Shown one piece after another: positions 53,001-60,100 of a stretch of 64,000 nucleotides of DNA (the stretch's first letter is position 1; every line of letters starts with the position of its first letter). The stretch lies in the NCBI RefSeq assembly GCF_950023065.1, contig NC_088681.1, positions 15,686,001 to 15,750,000 on the forward strand, given 5' to 3'. The position numbers and the translations under genes were made by a program. Under the pieces are notes generated by a model that saw nothing but the letters and a program-made list of their open reading frames with translations, did no database searches and was not told the origin of the DNA. This DNA is from Planococcus citri (Eukaryota > Arthropoda > Insecta > Hemiptera > Pseudococcidae).

Positions 53001-56000
53001 TATTAGTAGGTACTTCTAATAACTACTTGGTGAATGTCAATTTGAACTAATAGGTAGTTTTTGCGGAATAATGTAATACTAGTAAAATAGAAGTGATTTC
53101 ACTTACTACTAGTACTTCCAAAATACTACTAGTGAACATAAATTTACACTAGTAGTTTTTGCAAAATACTAATAGTGAAATAAAAGTGATTTCACTTACT
53201 ACTAGTACTTCCAAAATACTACTAGTAAACATCAATTTACACTAGTAGTATTTGCGAAATACTACTAGTGAAATAATTTACTAGTAGTATTTCCAAAATA
53301 CTACTAGTGAACACGAATTTAAACTAGTAGTTTTTGCCAAATACTACAAGTGAAATAATTTACTAGTAGTATTTTCAAAATACTACTAGTGAACTACAAA
53401 TATACTAGTAGTTTTTGCAGATACTAGTAGTATTTTTCCGTGAGGGTAAGATCCACAATTTGGGGGAAAGCACACCCGGGACAGTAGGGGACTCCTCGGA
53501 TTCGTTTTCAGGACATCAAAATGGACCAGTATACCAAAAATCAGCTTGCCACCTAGAGATTCACTATTCGATGCTAATTCTACTGGACTATAGCTTTTAA
53601 CTTCCAAAATTTGGTGAAAAATATGAAACTTTCGGCTTTTTTAGGCTTTTGGCTTTCAGCTTTCGGCTAGCTTTCAGCTAGCTTTCAGTCCCTGCAAAAT
53701 ATCCTGTGTAATGCCAATTTATCCCGCTGGGTGCTCTTGGCAGCGCTGTACTTCAATTTTGCAGGCAACAGGGAAAAGGGAGGGTTGTGTAGTCCGGAAG
53801 GAACTCCTGGCTGCGCACGCAGTCAGGAGACCTCGCGGATAAATTTGCGTTACACAAGTTTTCTTTACCGCTTCCGTTCCCCTCGGCCTGCAGTTGGTTG
53901 TCTTATACGCAGGTCCAGTGTCTATACTAGCATCTTTGCAAGTATTTTGTAAGCACTGCTAAGCAGCATTTAGTAGGCTAATTCCAGGGTAGTTTCCTGG
54001 GTCATTTCGGTCTCCTTTTTTGAAAATGGGTATTACAATTGCAGTACAGAAGTCTCCAAGTATGGTAGCACCAGATAGTATTTTATTGTAGAAAGCTAGC
54101 AGTCTCTTCTTAATGGTTATTGTGGTGTTCTTGAATAAGTCTGTTGGTAACTTATCCCTGCCTGGGACTTTTCCATTTCTGGAGCTTTTCAGGGCTCCAT
54201 CTAGCTCTTCCCAAGAGAATGGCTAATACTTGTTCTCCTCATGGTTTGCGGCTTCAACTTTATTGTCAGGATCACTCCATAGGTTCGCCTAGTACCTATC
54301 AACCATTTTTTCGCAGTCTCGTGGGACAATTTTGGCTCTGTGTACCTCTTGATCATATTTTGGGACATGCGGCAAAATACGAGTATGAGGAGAAGTGGAT
54401 GAGACACATTATATGCCCTACCCCCCTCCCCATTGACGACTTTTCAGAGACTATTTCGCAACTTTCAAGCAAGACTTTTTGGCAATTTTCAACTCAAAAG
54501 TGAGAATTTTTGGGAATTTCTGGCGAAAAAGTAAGTCTTTTGACAATTTTTCAGCAAAAAGCACGGCCATATTTTTGGAATTTCTTTACAAAAAAGAGAC
54601 ATTTATTTTTTAAAGTAATTTTTTTGCAAAAAAAATGAACAATTTTTAACAAAAAAGTGAGATTTTTCGGCAATTTATCTAACTCGAACGTGAGAATTTT
54701 CAGGAATGCAAAAGTCAGGGCCATTTTAGGAATTTTTTTTACAAGAAAGCGACATTTTTTAAAGTAATTTTTTGCAAAAAAAAAAATGAAACAATTTTTC
54801 ACAGACAAGTGAGATTTTTTGACAATTTTTGACATTTTCAGATTAAATGGAGCAAGATTTTTTTTCAGCAGTTTTATAAAATACAAGAATTTTTGTAAAA
54901 TTTGTGGCAAAATCAAAAAGCAAGACTTTTTGACAATTTTTGACGACAAAGCGAGACTTTTGGGTGATTTTTGAACTAAAAGTGAGACATTTAGAATTTT
55001 TTGCAAAACAAGCGACCATTTTACCCTTTGAATTAGGCAAATGTTCGCTTCTATTTTTTAAATGTTGAGGCCAGCAAACCTTGCGACTCTATTTTTCAAG
55101 ATTATTTTCAGATAAAAGTGAGGTGGAGGGTTGAAATTAATTTTGTGAGCTGAATCTGGATCATATTTTTTGGTTAAAATGAACCAAAACGAAACTTATC
55201 TAATTAATTCATTTTCCAGTATGGACCAAACGTACGGGATGAGAAGATGAAACCAAAGTTCGATGAACTTGTTCGCCTAATAGTAAGTAAATACAGAAGT
55301 TTTTCGTAATCTGGAAAAAATTTTGGAATTTCAAACATAAGACGAAATAATTGTAATGCTGAATTTCACAAGTGAAATGAATAAACAAATAGGTAGGTAA
55401 TAATTGTGATTTGTAACTATTTTTTTTTCAGAGACAGAATCCAGAATATAATAAACAATTCGAGACACTAAATCCATTCCGACAAGAGCCACCTGCAGCA
55501 AAGGAAAAGGACACGAAAGACCCGCAAAACGCTCCTGTGGTACATAATTCAACATTTTTCATTCAAAACAAACCTCACTTATCAAAACATAACCACCCCC
55601 CCCCCTAAAAAACAAACTTCCATTCCGGACAGAAAAATTTAAGTAAATTATATTCTAAAAAAGCAAATAAGGTCACATAGGTAGTACGAAATATAGTTCG
55701 ATCAAGGGATACAAAAAAAATATTTAGCAAGACAACAGTCAAACAAACTTTTCAGAAAATTCAGGAAAACAAAGTGTTTCCTTTTTTTTGAATTTTTTGC
55801 ACGTTCTTTGCTGCCACAAAATATTTCATAATTTTAAGAAGGAGGTCAGGCCCACTTACCTTACATTTCACAAGTGTGGAAATAATTTTTTTTTAAAATG
55901 ATTCTAGGACAAAATCTACAATTTATCAGGTGCTCCATTGGAGAGTTTCTTGAAACATGTAGCAGATATGTTGAAAAATCCATTATTGGGATTCCACGAA

Positions 56001-56439
56001 AGAATGAACTTGATAAAATTTTTATATTCATGGGTAAGCATAACAATCAAATCAAGTAGGCTATGTAAGTAACGTATTACCACAGGATGTGGGCTACCAC
56101 ACAGACTATTTTTTCTAATCACGTGGTACGTCTAATTGTCTCTTAAAAGATCAAAACATATCCCTGTTTACTCAAACAGCTTAAATCGTAATTATATTTT
56201 ACAGCAAAAGTTCGATAATGTAGATGAAAGGATAAAACAAAAAGTTGAGGAAACCATTCAGTCGATAGTAAGTATACATTGAAAATTTCAATTTGATAAA
56301 ATGTAATTTTAACTGCAACAAAACTGCACCTTTTGTGCAAATTCAACACCACTAAAACGTTCAATATCTCGTTTTCTTACCTCAGAAAGAGTATGAACTG
56401 AATTATCAAATTTACGAGACGTTGAGGCAAGCACGTTGA
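38002..56439 (+). CDS. Secreted many-micro-exon protein 2 (28 exons, 820 aa), tandem paralogue of protein 1
   Basis: Exons 38002-38139, 42137-42334, 42641-42688, 42779-42823, 42919-42987, 43078-43128, 43219-43272, 43373-43501, 43585-43605, 43740-43862, 43964-44029, 44108-44155, 44243-44287, 44355-44534, 44622-44681, 44771-44893, 44987-45049, 45128-45172, 45298-45342, 45417-45572, 45677-45799, 45874-45966, 46299-46424, 55220-55282, 55432-55539, 55908-56033, 56205-56267, 56386-56439. All 27 introns are phase 0; exon 9 is only 21 nt. The signal peptide MKFVILILVFWNGVLIEG precedes IPNDYKQILQPRS, matching protein 1, as do VLINNTWHLFDLG, SSRRTRN and NCFV. The start is the ATG opening this signal, although an in-frame ATG lies upstream. 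Four modules occur at residues 252-345, 426-517, 642-740 and 741-820, the last two shortened. Linker exons 20-22 are Pro/Lys/Glu-rich. Intron 1 is 4.0 kb and intron 23 is 8.8 kb of nested transposons. The last five exons lie beyond intron 23 but fit the module, so I join them with slightly less certainty. Confidence 0.8.
39690..40985. repeat. Tandem repeats in intron 1 of many-exon gene 2
   Basis: First comes an approximately 69-bp unit in two copies (CCTGCACCCCC...GGGCTTCGCCCAA), then about five diverged copies of a longer unit containing GGTCAAATGGGGTTGGAAGG, GCAAAAGGCAC and GGACCCTCTAGGTCAATTTG. The long open frames here on both strands come from the GC-richer repeat, not from genes. Confidence 0.65.
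41190..41730. repeat. Degenerate GAGACTTTTTGGCAATTTTT-type short repeat in intron 1 of many-exon gene 2
   Basis: Many imperfect copies of a short phrase around GACTTTTTGG(C)AATTTTT in A/T-rich context. The same kind of repeat is found at 54430-55030 and, reversed, at 35430-36060, all in introns of the two many-exon genes. Confidence 0.5.
46470..46684. mobile_element. 215-bp inverted-repeat element (MITE) with TA target duplication
   Basis: The ends are CAGGGTGCCCAGAAATATCG and its inverse CGATATTTCTGGGCACCCTG, continuing to about 35 bp of terminal inverted repeat. TA flanks both sides (46468-46469 and 46685-46686), as expected for a Tc1/mariner-like non-autonomous element. It sits only 46 bp after the donor of exon 23 of many-exon gene 2. 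Confidence 0.85.
47444..48106. mobile_element. 663-bp terminal-inverted-repeat element with TA duplication, inside the LINE
   Basis: Ends TCCCAGTGGGGTGAAAATCT and AGATTTTCACCCAACTGGG, flanked by TA at 47442-47443 and 48107-48108. LINE sequence continues on both sides. Inner inverted text (CTGCCAATAAATACCTAGGCG near 47469; TTAATGGGCAGAAAAAGCTTAGGCG near 48018) extends the arms. No transposase. Confidence 0.75.
47889..47955 (+). tRNA. tRNA-like sequence (SINE head or tRNA pseudogene), probably not functional
   Basis: TGGCGTAGGTAGCAAGGAT resembles an internal A box and GAGTTTGATCCCT resembles a B box (GGTTCGANNCC), spaced as in a tRNA and followed by GCTGGTGCCA. It lies within a transposon, and pairing of the acceptor arm is poor. 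I read it as a tRNA-derived fragment. Confidence 0.3.
48322..48471. mobile_element. 150-bp MITE inside the LINE
   Basis: The terminal inverted repeats ACTGCTACATAA and TTATGTAGCAGT enclose further inverted text (GGCAACTGGCAACCAGCAACTAGCAACTT-like against AAGTTGCCAGTTTCTGATTGCTAGTTGCC-like segments). No clear target duplication is visible. Confidence 0.6.
48801..48909. mobile_element. 109-bp hAT-like MITE with 8-bp target duplication
   Basis: Ends CAGGGCTTCAAACCCG and CGGGTTTGAAGCCCTG, perfectly inverted over 16 bp. The flanks carry the direct 8-bp duplication CTCTCAAT (48793-48800 and 48910-48917). A CAGGG end with an 8-bp duplication is the hAT superfamily pattern. It is inserted in the LINE. 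Confidence 0.9.
51457..53446. mobile_element. TA-flanked element built of ACTAGT-rich repeats
   Basis: Ends TCCCTCACAGAAAAATACTA and TAGTATTTTTCCGTGAGGG, flanked by TA (51455-51456 and 53447-53448). It interrupts the palindrome arm: GGGGGGCTA before it continues as AGATCCAC after it, as in the uninterrupted copy near 49575. Both subterminal regions are dense in CTACTAGT motifs. No coding region. Confidence 0.82.
52398..52988. mobile_element. 591-bp hAT-like MITE, the innermost insertion
   Basis: Ends CAGGGATGAAAAGC and GCTTTTCATCCCTG with the 8-bp duplication GGTTTTTC at 52390-52397 and 52989-52996. The interior is full of AGCCGAAAGCTAAAAGCC-like short repeats in both orientations, resembling the ends of the 4.7-kb element, so the two are probably one family. 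Confidence 0.9.
54430..55030. repeat. Degenerate short repeat in intron 23 of many-exon gene 2
   Basis: Many imperfect copies of AAAAGTGAGA(C/T)TTTTTGGCAATTTTT-like text, related to 41190-41730. Minus-strand open frames here are lysine/phenylalanine-rich repeat products. Confidence 0.5.
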
Positions 56440-56525
56440 GGATCGAAGTGAAATGCCAATTCAGTATTTTGGATTGGAGATGGCCTTTTAATTTTATGTT
56501 TAGGTATGTGTGTTATTAACCATAA

Positions 56526-56531
56526 AATAAA
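56526..56531 (+). promoter_or_regulatory. Probable polyadenylation signal of many-exon gene 2
   Basis: AATAAA lies about 87 nt past the TGA stop at 56439. The stretch is AT-rich, so chance occurrence is possible, but position and strand fit. Confidence 0.45.
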
Positions 56532-57030
56532 TAATTTATAAATTAAACCAATCATCAAGTAATACGCTTCATACACAATAGAACACATGGTCATATTTCA
56601 CGTTGTCAAACATATTTCCCTTTTGGTTTTATTGAAAAAAATGAATGTTACAAGATTTTTAATTATTTTTCCAACTGATATCTCAATAAATTTAATTGCT
56701 CTGAAAATTATGTACTCCTGGATACGATTTTTTTCGTATTCAAAGGAGAAATTTTTCTAAAACTGTTCAACGCATTTTCAGAAATAGATAGCCTAGGTTT
56801 GATTTGTCCAGCATTTCAGGTAAACCAATCAAAATGGACTCATTTTTCGATCTGAACAAAGAATTGTTTTTCGTCAATTTTCTTACCTATATGTATTTTC
56901 AAAAAACTTGTAAAAAATCTCCCAAGCTTACCTCTTCGGAAATTACTCAATTTCGGTAGGAACATCAGTAAATTAATTTTTGAAAATATTCAAGCCATGA
57001 GATGATTGAGCCGGGTACAAAAGAGGCCAG

Positions 57031-57036
57031 TTTATT
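57031..57036 (-). promoter_or_regulatory. Probable polyadenylation signal of oxidase C
   Basis: TTTATT on the plus strand reads AATAAA on the coding strand, about 110 nt downstream of the stop codon. With the signal at 56526 this fits two convergent transcripts ending in a short shared intergenic space. Confidence 0.4.
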
Positions 57037-57146
57037 TGTCCAAGCGGTAAAATAATTCATAAACTGGGAAGCCCAACCATGCTCTTCATTCACTTCCTAT
57101 CAAGTGTCACAAATATATATGAGACCATAGTTCAAAATAATCATAA

Positions 57147-60100
57147 TCAACCATGAAGATGGCGAATCAATATTGATGAACCAACCGGGGGCAGGTAATT
57201 CCCACACTTGGGCCAATTCGCAGGGATTGGGAGCATTTCGTCAAATTCCCCAACTTGTAAGACGATTACCATACCAACCATGTTGTGGATTTGGAAATGA
57301 CAATGGAGGACCCAAAATCCTAATAACAATACGCTATCTATGCATTTTGACAATGGTACAGGTAACTAAAATTTATGATTAGGATTTACCTGGATTATCA
57401 GCAATAAATCTGATGACAGCAAAACCAGACGCTGGTATAAGCAGTGTATCTTTAACAACCGGATATCTGTTATTCAAATCGATTTCAAATGCACCAGGTT
57501 TGTTTAAATCTTCTTTAGTTCCCAGTTTCATTACAGCGAAGTGATGACCGTGCGTGTGGAAGGGATGATCCATTCTTAATAAATCGACCGATAATTCTGC
57601 GGGGGAAAAAAATTAAAAATTAAAATTCATTCGTGAACCAATATGGGCAATTCCAGGTCAAATGGCACAAAAATTGCATGAAGGTTCATAGATTTAAAAA
57701 AAAATATTTTTTATACGTGTAAAGATCACCAAACGATTACAAATGGCGCAAACTGGAGGCCCTTGCGTTTTTTTTTGCCAGAGAAATGTGCATTTGAAAT
57801 TAGGCAAGACAGCCGACCTTGAGAGGCCAAACACACGGGTCAGGTCAATGACCTTAAGAGGCCAGAAAGACAGACAGACAGCCTTGGGAAGCCATACAGG
57901 CACACAGACAATCTCGAGCAGCCTAGGACAGATGACCATGAGAGGCTAGACAGGTAGGTCAGTGACCTAAGGGGACCAAACCAGATGGGTCAATGACCTT
58001 AAGATACCAGACAGGTAGACCCGGGGAAGCCATGCCTGTCTAGCTTCCCGAGGTCATCTGTATACCAATTTGGTTTCTTAAGGTCGTTGACCTTGGTCAG
58101 TGTGCTTGACAGCCTGAGGTCATTGACCTATCTGTCTGGCCTCTTGGGGACATTGACCCATCTGTCTGGCTTCTGAAGATTTTCTGTCTTTCTGTATAGA
58201 TTCTTAAGGTCATTGACCTTGACCAGTGTGCTTGCCCCCTGAGGTCATTGACCCATCTATCTGGTCTCTCATGGTCATAAGTATGCCTATCTGGACTCCT
58301 AGGGTCATTGACCCATCTGCCTGGTTTCTCAAGATCGCCTGTCTTTCTGTATATCGCTTCTTAAGGCCATTGACCCGTCTATATGGACTCTCAAGGTCAC
58401 TGAACCATTTGTCTAGTCTCTCATGGGTCGTCTGTCTATCTGCCTTTCTGACCTCTGAAGGTTGTCTACTTTCTGTCTGGCTTCTCAAGGTTGTCTGTCT
58501 GTTGGTTGGGGTGTGTCAGGAATCTCAAGGTCACTGACCTTGTGAGGGTGAGATATGGCCCAACCGCTTTAGGTGGTTTATAATTGTAAAGTTCTTGCAG
58601 CAAAGATTATTGAACTTACTCCATAGTGGGGACTGAAGGTTACGTGTATAATATATTCTCTATCCGAGGTTCCAAGCTCTGATTGTGAACCTCATGAAAT
58701 CACTTGGTTCAGGTACTTTGAGCTCGCCTGTTCTAATGTCACGGAGTTAATATGTACTACACAAGGCTGAAGTGGCCCAGTTCCACTCTCCCTAATTATA
58801 ATGTTACCCATCGCATGGTTAATTATTAGTATAACGTGTGCGACGTTATGTTGATTCGCTCGCGGATATTTTGGAATACCCTTAATTTGTGGCGGTTTTT
58901 TAAGGGTAGACCCATGGAAATGTGAACTTTTAACCAATACCCACCGATGTGCTTAGTATTAGTAGCACCCCGACAAGGTGGGAACGTGTACAGTGTTGAG
59001 GTAAGAGATGTATCCTAAATCTTACCCAGTTTCCTTCACAATCCTATTAATTATAAAGTAATTGTAATTGCACCGCACTTTTATAATTAATACCATAAGC
59101 TAATTAATCTACGAGCGAGGTTTATTCCTGAGATAGCGTTACATCATCCGCGCATAATCTGGGCAGATTATGCTGCCGACAGTTTTCCATGTCAACCGTC
59201 GACCGTATAATATAATGGACAAATAATTCAACGGTGAAAAAATGACAAAATGTGAAGCCTAGATTTTGGATGCAGAATCCTGGAAATCTTCTGATCATGC
59301 GCCAAACATGACGCTTACGGTGCTGGTGGAGAGAGAGACGGTTTACTGGTTGAACGTGGGTTGAACCAGGGAACCGTCTCTCTCTCCACCAGCACCGTAA
59401 GCATCATGTTTGGCGCATGTGCAGAACGTTTCCAGGATTCTGCATCCAAAATGTGGGCGTCATTTCCTGCCATTTGAATTATTCGTCCATTATATACGGT
59501 CGACGATGTCAACACAGAATAATGTTAACCTAGTTAAGATTATTTGGTATAATTATGCTAAGTCATTTTATTCAATTACATTGAATACAGGATTAATAGT
59601 ACATTACGTGACAGGAGCGGAAAGTATGCGATTAACGAGTGCGAAGTTTAAGGAGCGAAGCGAAGCCGAGCGACTTAAATCGCACAAGTTAATCGCGTTA
59701 CTGTCCAATCCTGTCGCATATACTATTTTAATTTCATATGAGAGGAAAATAAATGCTGAAATTTTTAAAAATTGTTAATTTCCAATTTGTAAACATGTGC
59801 GGAAAACAGTTACTTTCCTCCCTAGGGAGGAAAGAAACTGTTTTCCGCACATATTTAGATGGCTGCGTTAAAGACGTATTTTCCAACCGCAAAACTGGCT
59901 AGGAAACTACTCATTTTCCGATCATATGAAATTAAAATGATTTGTCTACTGTGTTTCATTTCATAGGTAGATTCAGAATTAGTGTTTAAATTGAATTAAG
60001 AAAGATTGACTGGCTCTTCTCTGAGCTAGACAGGTCCAGATAAATGTTACTTCCCTAAGGAATATTTATTGGAACTCCCCCCAATCATAAAACCCCCTAA

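Larger units (their letters stand above)
49428..53590. repeat. Giant near-perfect palindrome (foldback), split by a later insertion
   Basis: The left arm (about 49428-50400) and right arm (about 50530-51456 plus 53449-53590) are almost identical inverted copies. Both contain the same chance open frames on opposite strands. Around 50440-50790 a unit of about 140 bp, including TCTGAGGTCATATTCGTGCT, is tandemly repeated. The near identity implies recent origin or gene conversion. Confidence 0.85.
48998..53694. mobile_element. 4.7-kb hAT-like element nested in the preceding one
   Basis: Ends CAGGGACTGAAAGC and GCTTTCAGTCCCTG; the 8-bp duplication CAAAATAT lies at 48990-48997 and 53695-53702. Subterminal parts are made of AAAGCTAAAAGCC-type short repeats. 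It contains no transposase, only a giant palindrome and further insertions. Confidence 0.88.
48941..53926. mobile_element. Element with 8-bp target duplication that carries a nested hAT insertion
   Basis: The ends are inverted copies over about 40 bp: TATAGACCCTGGACCTGAGT near 48941 against ACGCAGGTCCAGTGTCTATA ending at 53926. The 8-bp sequence CTAGCATC is repeated at 48933-48940 and 53927-53934. Removing the nested block leaves a core of only about 280 bp, so it is a non-autonomous element. LINE reading resumes on both sides. Confidence 0.85.
46910..54410 (-). pseudogene. Decayed LINE reverse transcriptase, interrupted by nested insertions
   Basis: Minus-strand reading from 54200 downward gives NGKVPGRDKLPTDLFK, IVIPIFKKGDRNDPGNY and GISLLNAA, then after the insertion FVDLEKVYNPVQRKKLFEI and GVRQGCPMSCSLFNIYFDN (48753-48460), and finally MLARPMLLYGSETWTMRK (47422-47069). 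These are conserved reverse transcriptase and C-terminal blocks of insect non-LTR elements, in the right order. Stops and frameshifts show that it is dead. It lies in intron 23 of many-exon gene 2. Confidence 0.85.
56440..57146. other. Convergent intergenic region
   Basis: About 700 bp of AT-rich DNA between the 3' ends of many-exon gene 2 (+) and oxidase C (-). It holds the two candidate polyadenylation signals and no gene that I can see. Confidence 0.5.
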
